In this document: in pieces, positions 33,316 to 40,939 of the stretch
Layout of the letters: the number at the start of each line of letters is the position of its first letter
Position numbering within the stretch: position 1 is the stretch's first letter
Assembly: GCF_000025265.1 (NCBI RefSeq)
Contig: NC_013739.1
Span: forward strand, 5,132,001-5,196,000
Length of the DNA stretch: 64,000 bases
Direction: 5' to 3'
Source: Conexibacter woesei DSM 14684
GTDB taxonomy: Bacteria > Actinomycetota > Thermoleophilia > Solirubrobacterales > Solirubrobacteraceae
The notes under the pieces: generated by a model
The model's input: the letters and a program-made list of their open reading frames with translations, nothing else
Told to the model about the DNA's origin: nothing
Databases searched by the model: none
Translations under genes and position numbers: made by a program

Positions 33316-33893
33316 TACTCGGGGTCGTTCTCGGGCCGGCGCCAGAGCGGCGGCGGGGGCGGCTCCGGGTCGGGCCACGCGGGGCGAGGCGGGGCCGGCG
33401 GCGGCGGGCCGGGCGGGGCCGGCGGCGGACCCGGCGCGGGTGGCGACTGCCCAGAAGGCGCGGCTCTCGCCCGCGGCGGTCTGACGCCGCGCAGCAGCGC
33501 CGCGCCGGCGGCGACCAGCAGCGAGCCGATCCCGACCGCCCAGACGCCGGCGCCCGGCCGCGTCTCCAGCGGGATGCCGCTGCCGTCGGTCCAGATCTCG
33601 CCCGTCGAGACGTAGCGCCCCTCGGCGAACGCGACGACCACGCCGAGCGCGCCGAAGACGAACAGCGCGACCCACGAGACAGAACCGCGCGCCCAGCTCC
33701 AGCCGAGGATCGCGGTCGCGACGACGCCGAGCGCGTACAGCCAGCCGTCGCCGTCGGCGAGCAGCGAGTTGCGCTCCAACTGGATCAGCGGGCTGTCGAC
33801 GTACGCGAGCGGCAGGAAGCAGCCGACCGCCACGACGAGCAGGCCGACGGCGACGAACACCATGCCTGCCGGGAGGGCGTCGCGCGGTCCCAT
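33315..33893 (-). CDS. Membrane protein with proline-rich tail, function unknown
   Basis: A 192-aa protein with about four hydrophobic helices (first VFVAVGLLVVAVGCFL) and a C-terminal cytoplasmic or extracellular tail of repeated Pro/Ala (from about residue 140). The ATG at 33893 is preferred; a GTG at 33914 is possible. No recognised family. Its stop falls at the end of the hairpin shared with the convergent CGNR gene. Confidence 0.65.
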   Translation of the reverse strand: MGPRDALPAGMVFVAVGLLVVAVGCFLPLAYVDSPLIQLERNSLLADGDGWLYALGVVATAILGWSWARGSVSWVALFVFGALGVVVAFAEGRYVSTGEIWTDGSGIPLETRPGAGVWAVGIGSLLVAAGAALLRGVRPPRARAAPSGQSPPAPGPPPAPPGPPPPAPPRPAWPDPEPPPPPLWRRPENDPE

Positions 33894-33950
33894 GCCCGGC
33901 CGACTATCGCACACCCCTTGGCGCGTCTTGCGCTATTAATCCCATCTAAG

Positions 33951-34817
33951 TTGATCGAGATTGTCGAAAAGACGCCTGAAGCTCCCGTCGCGCGGCGTCG
34001 TGCCGCCCCGCGCCGGATCGGACCGCTGCTGCGCCGCGCAGCCGGGCGCGCGGCGATCCCGCTGCTGTCGCTCGCCGTCCTGCTCGCGCTGTGGCAGCTC
34101 GTCGTCGAGCTGGAGCTGTGGTCGGAGCTGTTCGTCCCACGCCCGTCCAGCGTGTGGGAGCGGCTGGTCGAGAGCGAGAGGGTCCACGACGGGCAGAAGG
34201 GCCTGTCCGGCTACTACCTGCACGAGCACCTGTGGGCGAGCCTGTCGCGGATCCTGCGCGGCGTCGGCTTCGCGCTCGTCTTCGGCGTCGTGCTCGGCCT
34301 GCTGCTCGCGACCGTCAAGCCGTTCCGCGTCGTCGTCGAGCCGTACGTCAACTTCGTCCGCGCGCTGCCGCCGCTCGCGTACTTCTCGCTCCTGATCATC
34401 TGGTTCGGGATCGAGGACACGTCGAAGGTGTGGCTGTTGTTCCTCGCCGCCTTCCCGCCGATCGCGCTGTCGGTCCTCTCCGGGGTGCAGGGGATCAGAC
34501 GCGAGCGGATCGACGCCGCGCGTGCGCTTGGCGCCGGCCGCTGGCAGGTGGTCCGCTTCGTGACGCTGCCGTCGGTGCTGCCGGAGCTGTTCACCGGCAC
34601 GCGCCTCGCGCTCGGCTTCGCCTGGACGACGATCGTCGCGGCCGAGACGGTCGACGGGATCCCCGGCATCGGCGGCCTCGCCTGGGCGACGAAGAAGTTC
34701 CAGCAGACCGACGTCGCCGTGCTCTGCATCATCGCCATCGGCCTCACCGCGATCGTGCTCGACCAGCTGGTCAAGCAGCTCGAGAAGCGCGTGGTGCCCT
34801 GGCGAGGCAAGGCCTGA
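33951..34817 (+). CDS. ABC transporter permease, taurine/sulfonate/nitrate type
   Basis: A 288-aa inner-membrane permease of the SsuC/TauC family with about six helices. The EAA loop around SGVQGIRRERIDAARALGAG (coupling to the ATPase) is present, as is WTTIVAAETVDGIPGIGGLAW near the end. The start is unclear: no ATG and no good SD, so I use the TTG at 33951; another TTG lies at 33918. First gene of a permease, binding protein, ATPase operon. Confidence 0.85.
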   Translation: MIEIVEKTPEAPVARRRAAPRRIGPLLRRAAGRAAIPLLSLAVLLALWQLVVELELWSELFVPRPSSVWERLVESERVHDGQKGLSGYYLHEHLWASLSRILRGVGFALVFGVVLGLLLATVKPFRVVVEPYVNFVRALPPLAYFSLLIIWFGIEDTSKVWLLFLAAFPPIALSVLSGVQGIRRERIDAARALGAGRWQVVRFVTLPSVLPELFTGTRLALGFAWTTIVAAETVDGIPGIGGLAWATKKFQQTDVAVLCIIAIGLTAIVLDQLVKQLEKRVVPWRGKA

Positions 34818-34849
34818 ACCACCAACCCTCAGACCAGGAGGAACGTCGC

Positions 34850-35890
34850 ATGTCCACTACCCGAAGCGGCCCGCTGAGGGCGCTCGCCGCACTGCTGCTC
34901 GCCGCGCTGCTCGCGCTCGGCGTCGCCGCGTGCGGCTCCGACGACAACAAGGCGAGCGCCGAGAGAGCGGACGGATCGCCCGACAAGATCACGATCGCCT
35001 ACCAGGCGATCCCCAACGGCGACCTCGTCGTCAAGAACCAGAGATGGCTGGAAGCGGCGTTCCCCGACACCGAGATCGAGTGGAAGCTGTTCGACTCCGG
35101 CGGCTCGGTCAACGAGGCCGTCGTCGCGAACAGCGTCGACATCGGCCTCGCCGGGTCGAGCCCCGTCGCGCGCGGGCTGTCGACGCCGATCGAGTACCAG
35201 GTGCCGTGGATCCACGACGTGATCGGCAGAGCCGAGGCGCTCGTCGTCAAGGACGAGATCGAGTCGATCGCCGACCTCAGAGGCAAGAAGATCGCGACGC
35301 CGCTCGCCTCGACCTCGCACTACTCGCTGCTCGCCGCGCTCGACGAGGCCGGGCTGTCGGAGAGAGACGTCGAGGTGATCGACGCCGAGCCCGACGACAT
35401 CTACGCGGCGTGGTCGCGCGGCGACATCGACGGCGCGTACGTGTGGAACCCGAATCTCGCGAAGATCGTCGGAGACGGCGGCAGAGTCCTCGTCACGAGC
35501 GAGGAGCTGTCGAGCAGAGGCAAGACGACGTACGACCTCGCGGTCGTCACGAACGACTTCGCCGCCGAGCATCCCGACGCGGTCACGAGATGGGTCGCGC
35601 AGCAGGACAGAGCGGTGAGACTGATCCGCTCGGACCCCGGCGCCGCCGCGAGAGCGATCGCGGCCGAGCTGAACATCGAGCCGGCGGAGGCCGCGGCGCA
35701 GGTCAGAGACCTGATCTTCCTCGACGCGAGCGAGCAGGTCGGCGCGGAGTACCTCGGCGGCGGCGTCGCGAGAAACCTCCTCGCGACGGCCGAGTTCAAC
35801 CAGAGACTCGGACAGATCCCCGAGGTGCAGGACGAGGCGACCTACACGGACGGCGTCACAACGCAGTTCGCGGAGGCCGCGGGCAAGTGA
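34850..35890 (+). CDS. ABC transporter substrate-binding lipoprotein, taurine/sulfonate type
   Basis: A 346-aa periplasmic-type binding protein. The signal peptide ends in the lipobox GVAACGS, so it is lipid-anchored outside the membrane. TauA/SsuA-like features: TIAYQAIPNGDLV, then DIGLAGSSPVARGL, then YVWNPNLAKI. SD CAGGAGG at 34835-34841. Of 19 arginines I count 14 AGA codons, while the overlapping ATPase gene has none, an odd difference within one operon. Substrate probably a sulfonate, but nitrate or other relatives cannot be excluded. Confidence 0.88.
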   Translation: MSTTRSGPLRALAALLLAALLALGVAACGSDDNKASAERADGSPDKITIAYQAIPNGDLVVKNQRWLEAAFPDTEIEWKLFDSGGSVNEAVVANSVDIGLAGSSPVARGLSTPIEYQVPWIHDVIGRAEALVVKDEIESIADLRGKKIATPLASTSHYSLLAALDEAGLSERDVEVIDAEPDDIYAAWSRGDIDGAYVWNPNLAKIVGDGGRVLVTSEELSSRGKTTYDLAVVTNDFAAEHPDAVTRWVAQQDRAVRLIRSDPGAAARAIAAELNIEPAEAAAQVRDLIFLDASEQVGAEYLGGGVARNLLATAEFNQRLGQIPEVQDEATYTDGVTTQFAEAAGK

Positions 35891-36660
35891 TCGCGACGGG
35901 CGACCACCGCGTCGTCCTCGACGGCGTCGCGCACCGCTACCGCGGGCGCGGCGCCGACGTGCAGGCGCTGGCGCCGCTGTCGCTGGCGATCGAGCCCGGC
36001 GAGTTCGTCGCGATCGTCGGGCCGTCCGGCTGCGGCAAGACGACGCTGCTGCAGCTCGTCGCCGGCTTCCTCACACCGACCGAGGGCGTCGTCGCGGTCG
36101 GCGAGGAGCGCGTGAGCGCGCCGTCGCCCGAGCGCGGCGTCGTCTTCCAGCAGGCGAACCTCTACCCGTGGATGTCGGTCCGCGCCAACGTCGAACTGGG
36201 GCCGCGGCTGCGACGCGCCGGGCGTGCCGAGCGGCGCCGGCTGGCCGACCGCTACCTCGGCCTCGTCGGCCTGTCCGAGTTCGCCGACGCGGCGCCGTAC
36301 GAGCTGTCCGGCGGGATGCAGCAGCGCTGCCAGATCGCGCGCGTGCTCGCGAACGACCCAGCGATCATGCTGCTGGACGAGCCGTTCGGCGCGCTCGACG
36401 CGCTCACGCGCGACCGCCTCCAGGACGAGCTGCACCGGATCTGGCTCGGCTCCGGCAAGACCGCGCTGTTCATCACGCACAGCGTCGAGGAGGCCGTCTA
36501 CCTCGGCACCCGCGTGCTCGTGATGAGCCCGCGGCCGGGGAGGATCGTGTTCGACGAGCCGGTCCCGTTCGCGACCGGCGAGCGCGGCGCGGCGCTGCGC
36601 GCCGCACCGGAGTTCGTCGCCTTCCGCGAGCACGTCGCGGCGCAGATCGGGAGGGGCTGA
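35887..36660 (+). CDS. ABC transporter ATP-binding protein, taurine/sulfonate type
   Basis: A 257-aa ATPase of the SsuB/TauB family. Walker A GPSGCGKTT, Q-loop FQQANLYPW, signature LSGGMQQR and Walker B IMLLDEPFGALD followed by the switch His in FITHSVEEAVYLG are all intact. It starts at GTG 35887, overlapping the binding-protein stop as GTGA. It powers the permease encoded two genes upstream. Confidence 0.92.
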   Translation: MIATGDHRVVLDGVAHRYRGRGADVQALAPLSLAIEPGEFVAIVGPSGCGKTTLLQLVAGFLTPTEGVVAVGEERVSAPSPERGVVFQQANLYPWMSVRANVELGPRLRRAGRAERRRLADRYLGLVGLSEFADAAPYELSGGMQQRCQIARVLANDPAIMLLDEPFGALDALTRDRLQDELHRIWLGSGKTALFITHSVEEAVYLGTRVLVMSPRPGRIVFDEPVPFATGERGAALRAAPEFVAFREHVAAQIGRG

Positions 36661-36707
36661 GCGCGCGGCGTCAGACCGCATCGCACGCTCCCGGACGCCG
36701 GAAGCGC

Positions 36708-37358
36708 CTACGACGCAGCGAGCCGTGCGACCGCGTCAGCGATCGGCGTCTCGCCGGCGACGAGCAGGAAGGTCGCGCCGGCGGTGGCGGGCGTGTCGAG
36801 CACGGCGACGAGCGTCGCGGCGACGTCGTCGCGCGGGATCTCGCCGTCGCCGGTGTCGGTGCGGACGCGGCCACCGGCGGGTGCGTTGGTGAGCGCGCCG
36901 GGGCGGACGATCGTCCATGCCAGGCCGCTCGCTCTGACGGCGTCGTCGGCCTCGCCCTTCGCGCGCAGGTAGGCGGCGAAGCCGTCGCCCTGCGCGGAGC
37001 TGTCGGCGCCGCGTGAGCTGACGATCACGTACCGCTCGATCGCGTTCGCCTTCGCCGCCTCGACCAGCTTGACGGCGCCGTCGCGGTCCATCGTCGACTT
37101 GCGTGCCTCGCCGCTGCCGGGACCGGCGCCCGCGGCGAAGACGACGGCGTCGGCGCCCGCGACCGCCGCGGCCAGCGCGGACGCGTCGGACGCCTCGAGG
37201 TCGAGCACGACCGGCTCGACGCCGGCCGCCCGCAGGTCATCCGCGTGGTCGGGGTTGCGGATCAGCCCGCGCACGCGGTCGCCGCGCGCCGCCAGCAGCC
37301 CGCCGAGGCGCAGGGCGATCTGCCCGTGGCCACCTGCGATCGCGACGTCGAGTGCCAT
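36708..37358 (-). CDS. NAD(P)H-binding atypical short-chain dehydrogenase
   Basis: A 216-aa Rossmann protein of the SDR_a5/NmrA-like group. The nucleotide motif IAGGHGQIALRL (GGxGxxG-like) is at the N-terminus, and YVIVSSRGADS and WTIVRPGALTN follow. Members reduce small quinones or act as redox sensors. The downstream (lower-coordinate) side has no coupled partner. Function beyond cofactor binding is not predicted. Confidence 0.82.
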   Translation of the reverse strand: MALDVAIAGGHGQIALRLGGLLAARGDRVRGLIRNPDHADDLRAAGVEPVVLDLEASDASALAAAVAGADAVVFAAGAGPGSGEARKSTMDRDGAVKLVEAAKANAIERYVIVSSRGADSSAQGDGFAAYLRAKGEADDAVRASGLAWTIVRPGALTNAPAGGRVRTDTGDGEIPRDDVAATLVAVLDTPATAGATFLLVAGETPIADAVARLAAS

Positions 37359-37368
37359 GCGGAGCAGG

Positions 37369-38211
37369 CTAGCGCGCCGGCGCAGGAGCCGGCGCGGAGA
37401 GCGGTTCGAGCGATTCGGACGGATCGTGCGACGGCGTGCCGCGGCGGTTCCATGCCGCCCGCCCCGCTCCGGCGCCCTCGACGACGAGCAGCGCGAGCGC
37501 GACGGGGACGGTCGCCGGCAGCCGGTCGAAGGCGAGGAAGACGAGCCCGGCGGCGAGCGCGAAGCCGAGCGTCAGGCCGGCCGCCCAGCCGCGCGGACGC
37601 GCTCGCGACGCCAGCAGGGCACCCACGAGCGCGGGCAGGAAGATGTCTCCGTAGCCCATCTCCAGCGGCCCGATCTGCACCCGCTGGAGCTGCGGCAGGT
37701 GCTCGTCGACGCCGGCCGCGTTGAGCACGTCGCTGGCGGGCCCGAGCAGGCCGCTGGCGACCAGCACGAGGTCGGCGACGGCCATCGCGACGACGCCCGC
37801 CCCCAGCCACTGCGGCGGCGTCAGGTCGACGAGCAGCGCGCCGAGCAGGACGCAGCTGCCGCCGATCAGGAACAGCGCCGCGATCTGGCCGACGAGCGAC
37901 TGGCCGTCGTGCAGGACGGCGCCGATCGCGACAACCGTCATCAGCAGCGCGGCCAGCCCGACGCGCGCGGCCGCGACGAGCGCGAGCAGCGGGACGCAGA
38001 CGAGTGCGACCTTCGCGAACGCCGGCGCGCCGTCCGGGTAGAGCCGCAGCAGCAGCACGACGCCGACGAGCGACAGCAGCGGGACGAGCGCGAACAGGCG
38101 GTTGCGCAACGCTCTGGCCCAGACCGGCGCCGCGGTGACGGTCGCGCTCGCGACGAGCGCCGCCTGCGCGACGGAGCTGCCCGCGTAGGCGGCGATGAAC
38201 TCGGCGCTCAC
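37369..38211 (-). CDS. Multi-pass membrane protein, candidate presenilin-like intramembrane protease
   Basis: A 280-aa protein with eight or nine hydrophobic helices. It carries three features of presenilin/signal-peptide-peptidase (A22) proteases in the right order: an Asp inside a helix (AVADLVLV, Asp147), a GxGD motif at the start of a later helix (GYGDIFLPAL, Asp189), and an LPA motif in the last helix (FDRLPATVPVAL, about residue 232). Archaeal homologues have YD, GLGD and PAL. The similarity is motif-level only; the Tyr before the first Asp is missing. I start at GTG 38211, after which the helices begin. Confidence 0.55.
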   Translation of the reverse strand: MSAEFIAAYAGSSVAQAALVASATVTAAPVWARALRNRLFALVPLLSLVGVVLLLRLYPDGAPAFAKVALVCVPLLALVAAARVGLAALLMTVVAIGAVLHDGQSLVGQIAALFLIGGSCVLLGALLVDLTPPQWLGAGVVAMAVADLVLVASGLLGPASDVLNAAGVDEHLPQLQRVQIGPLEMGYGDIFLPALVGALLASRARPRGWAAGLTLGFALAAGLVFLAFDRLPATVPVALALLVVEGAGAGRAAWNRRGTPSHDPSESLEPLSAPAPAPAR

Positions 38212-38367
38212 GGCGCCACCGGGCTCGACGGGAAAGCCATTGAATCGAACGTGCCCGCACTGGGTTAGAGGAGAATTAACGCAACCCGAGCGTCTGCCCA
38301 TACAACGCGATCAGACGTGTGAGGTGGCGCACGCACGGGGAGTCAGAGCCGGTTCGGGGTGCTATCG

Positions 38368-38379
38368 TTGCGTGCGCAA
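38368..38379. promoter_or_regulatory. MarR-like inverted repeat upstream of a VOC gene
   Basis: TTGCG-TG-CGCAA lies 4 bp before the VOC ATG at 38384, with an AT-rich GCTATCG just upstream. A repressor here would overlap the translation start of a short-leader transcript. Confidence 0.4.
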
Positions 38380-38383
38380 TCAA

Positions 38384-39265
38384 ATGACACCCTCGCTCCC
38401 GACATCCACCTCACTCGGCCCCATTCGCCTCACGGTCGCCGACCTGCCCGCGTCGGCCGCCTTCTACGAGACGGTGCTCGGCCTGCGCCCGCTGCGCGCC
38501 GACGGCGACGAGCTGCGCCTCGGCACCGCCGCCGGCACGCCGCTCGTCGAGCTGGTCGAGCGCGCCGACGCGGCGCCGCGCCCTGCTCGCTCCAGCGGCC
38601 TCTTCCATCTCGCGCTGCTGCTCCCCTCACGCGCCGAGCTGGCGCTCGCGCTGCGCCGTCTCGCGCTCGCCCGCCATCCGCTGGAGGGCGCCTCCGACCA
38701 CCTCGTCAGCGAGGCGCTCTACCTCTCCGATCCCGAAGGCAACGGGATCGAGATCTACCGCGACCGTCCGCGCGCGGAGTGGGGCCGCGAGCCCGACGGC
38801 CAGATCAGGATGGCGACGCTGCCGCTCGACCTCGACGCCGTGCTCGCCGAGCTGCCGGAGGACCTCGACCCCGGGTCCCCGGACCCCGGCGTCCCCGCCG
38901 GCGCCGTCATCGGCCACGTCCACCTGCAGGTCTCCGACCTCGACCAGGCGGAGGCGTTCTACAACGGCGTGCTCGGCTTCGACGTCGTCGTGCGCGGCTA
39001 CCCCGGCGCGCTGTTCGTCTCGGCCGGCGGCTACCACCACCACCTCGGCCTCAACACGTGGGCGAGCGCCGGGGGCGCTCCCAACGCGCCCGGCACCCGC
39101 GGGCTCGACCGCTTTACGATCGTCCTCCCGACCGCGGCCGACGTCGCCGCCGCCGGCAAGCGGCTCGCCGCCGCCGGCGCGCCCGCAACCGCCGCCGCTG
39201 ACGGGTCGCTCGCCGCGACCGACCCGTTCGGCAACGAGCTGCTGCTGACAGCGACCGCGTCCTAG
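38384..39265 (+). CDS. Two-domain VOC protein, catechol 2,3-dioxygenase-like
   Basis: A 293-aa protein of two glyoxalase/extradiol-dioxygenase modules, like CatE/YfiE. The first starts IRLTVADLPASAAFYETVLG and ends LSDPEGNGIEIYRDRPR; the second has VIGHVHLQVSDLDQAEAFYN and FGNELLLTA. The metal triad would be the second-module His, YHHHLGLN His and Glu near the end. Real catechol cleavage is unproven. ATG 38384 lies directly after a dyad, suggesting a short leader. Confidence 0.83.
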   Translation: MTPSLPTSTSLGPIRLTVADLPASAAFYETVLGLRPLRADGDELRLGTAAGTPLVELVERADAAPRPARSSGLFHLALLLPSRAELALALRRLALARHPLEGASDHLVSEALYLSDPEGNGIEIYRDRPRAEWGREPDGQIRMATLPLDLDAVLAELPEDLDPGSPDPGVPAGAVIGHVHLQVSDLDQAEAFYNGVLGFDVVVRGYPGALFVSAGGYHHHLGLNTWASAGGAPNAPGTRGLDRFTIVLPTAADVAAAGKRLAAAGAPATAAADGSLAATDPFGNELLLTATAS

Positions 39266-39270
39266 CCACG

Positions 39271-39317
39271 GGGTCGTCCTGGGTTGGTGTCGCAGGACGA
39301 CACCGAAGCAGGACGAC
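39271..39317. terminator. Bidirectional terminator-like hairpin (dispersed repeat, copy 2)
   Basis: GGTCGTCCTGGGTTGGTGTC (39271-39290) and the imperfect complement at 39298-39317 form a long stem around GCAGGAC. Nearly the same sequence occurs at 33271-33315. It separates the convergent VOC (stop 39265) and FMN reductase (stop 39327) genes. Confidence 0.65.
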
Positions 39318-39326
39318 CTCGGCGAT

Positions 39327-39917
39327 TCAGGGCTTCGGGCGCCGCGGCAGCGGGCGCGGACCGCCGAGCGGGAGTCCAGCCGTCGCCCGTGCCAGCGCGG
39401 CGACGTTCGCGAGCAGCGTGTCGAGGTCGTCCGCCGCCTGCGCGATCGGCTCGCCGTCGGCGAAGTCGGAGGAGGTCAGGTAGACGGCGACCGGCGCGAC
39501 GAGCGCGCCGAAGAAGGAGAGCACGTCGCGCAGGTGGCGCTCGGCGCCGAGGAAGTGGTGCGGCGTCGCGCCCATCGCGACGATCCCGACCGGCGTCCCC
39601 TCCAGCGCCGCGACGGGCACGTGGTCGAGCAGGTTCTTCAGCACGCCGGTGAGCGAGCCGCGGTAGACCGGCGTCGCAAGCACGACGGCGTCGGCCGCGG
39701 CGATCGCGGCCAGCACGTCGGCGGTGTCGTCGCCGAGCTGCTCGGGCGGGCGGCCGTCGGCCGGCGCGATGCGGACGTCGGCGAGGTCGATCAGGCGGGT
39801 CGCAGCGCCGCCGCTCGCCTCCGCGCGCGCGAGCCCTTCCTCGACCGCGCGCCGCAGGCGGCCGGGCGGCGTCGCGCTGCCGACCACGGTGACGAGTCGA
39901 ATCGGATCCTTGACCAT
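39327..39917 (-). CDS. NADPH-dependent FMN reductase family protein
   Basis: A 196-aa flavodoxin-like reductase. VVGSATPPGRLRRAV is the phosphate-binding loop, and TPVYRGSLTGVLKNLLDHV is the signature helix for binding FMN/NADPH. It is similar to SsuE/MsuE-type reductases that feed sulfonate monooxygenases, which fits a sulfonate transporter 3 kb away, though no monooxygenase is adjacent. Start ATG 39917; a 14-residue upstream extension is less likely. Confidence 0.82.
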   Translation of the reverse strand: MVKDPIRLVTVVGSATPPGRLRRAVEEGLARAEASGGAATRLIDLADVRIAPADGRPPEQLGDDTADVLAAIAAADAVVLATPVYRGSLTGVLKNLLDHVPVAALEGTPVGIVAMGATPHHFLGAERHLRDVLSFFGALVAPVAVYLTSSDFADGEPIAQAADDLDTLLANVAALARATAGLPLGGPRPLPRRPKP

Positions 39918-39981
39918 GTGTATCGGGATAGTACGGATTGGCGAGAGGCGCCGTCGCAAGCGCGATTGCTAGGTTCGAGCG

Positions 39982-40939
39982 ATGGCGAACTCTCCCTGGA
40001 CGGACCTCGACCTCTTCCCGCTCGCGCTCGGCGGCAACGTCTTCGGCTGGACCGCCGACGAGCCGCAGTCGTTCGCGGTGCTCGACGCGTACGCGGCGGC
40101 CGGCGGCAACCACGTCGACACGGCCGACGTCTACTCGTCGTGGGTCGACGGCAACGCCGGCGGCGAGTCGGAGACGATCATCGGCAACTGGATGCGGTCG
40201 CGCGGGAACCGCGACGACGTGCTCGTCGCGACGAAGGCCGGCAGACTCGGGCCACTCACGCCGGAGAACATCCGCCGCTGGACCGAGGAGTCGCTGAGAC
40301 GGCTGCAGAGCGACCGGATCGACCTCTTCTACCTCCACCACGACGACCGCGATGTGCCGCTGGAGCAGCAGCTCGCGGCGCTCGACGCGCTCGTGCGCGA
40401 GGGCAAGGTGCGCGCGATCGCCGCGTCGAACTTCGGCGCCGACCGGCTCGCCGAAGCGCTGGCGATCAGCGACCGCGAGGGCTTCGCGCGCTTCGTCGCG
40501 CTGCAGCCGTACTACAACCTGCTCGAACGGGCCAAGAGCGACGACGGCGACATCCCCTTCGAAGGGCCGCTGCAGCAGCTGGCGGTCCGCGAGCAGCTCG
40601 ACGTCTTCCCCTTCTTCAGCCTCGCAATGGGCTTCCTCGCCGGCAAGTACCGGCCGGGCGGGGCGCCCGTCGAGAGCGCCCGCGCGGGCGGCGCCGGCGC
40701 CTACCTCGACCAGCCGAGAGGCCCGGCCGTGCTCGCCGCGCTCGACGCCGTCGCCGCGGCGCACGAGACGACCGTCGCCGCAGTCGCGCTCGCGTGGGCG
40801 CTCGCGCAGCCGGGGATCGCGGGCCCCGATCGCCAGCGCGCGCACGCCGGAGCAGCTCGCCGGCCTGCTGCCCGTCGCGCAGCTGAGACTGAGCGACGAG
40901 CAGCTGCGGCAGCTGACGGACGCGTCCGAGACGCGCTAG
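39982..40939 (+). pseudogene. Aldo/keto reductase, frameshifted near the 3' end
   Basis: The first 280 or so codons are a normal NADPH-dependent aldo/keto reductase: GGNHVDTADVYSSWVDG (catalytic Asp/Tyr), LVATKAGRLG (Lys), FYLHHDD (His) and IAASNFGADRL. At about 40820 the frame breaks in a GCGGGCCCC run. Dropping one base gives the expected end APIASARTPEQLAGLL and a stop at 40939. Left uncorrected, the open frame runs for 832 codons through antisense sequence. Either a real inactivating insertion or a base-calling error; everything else looks intact. Confidence 0.8.
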
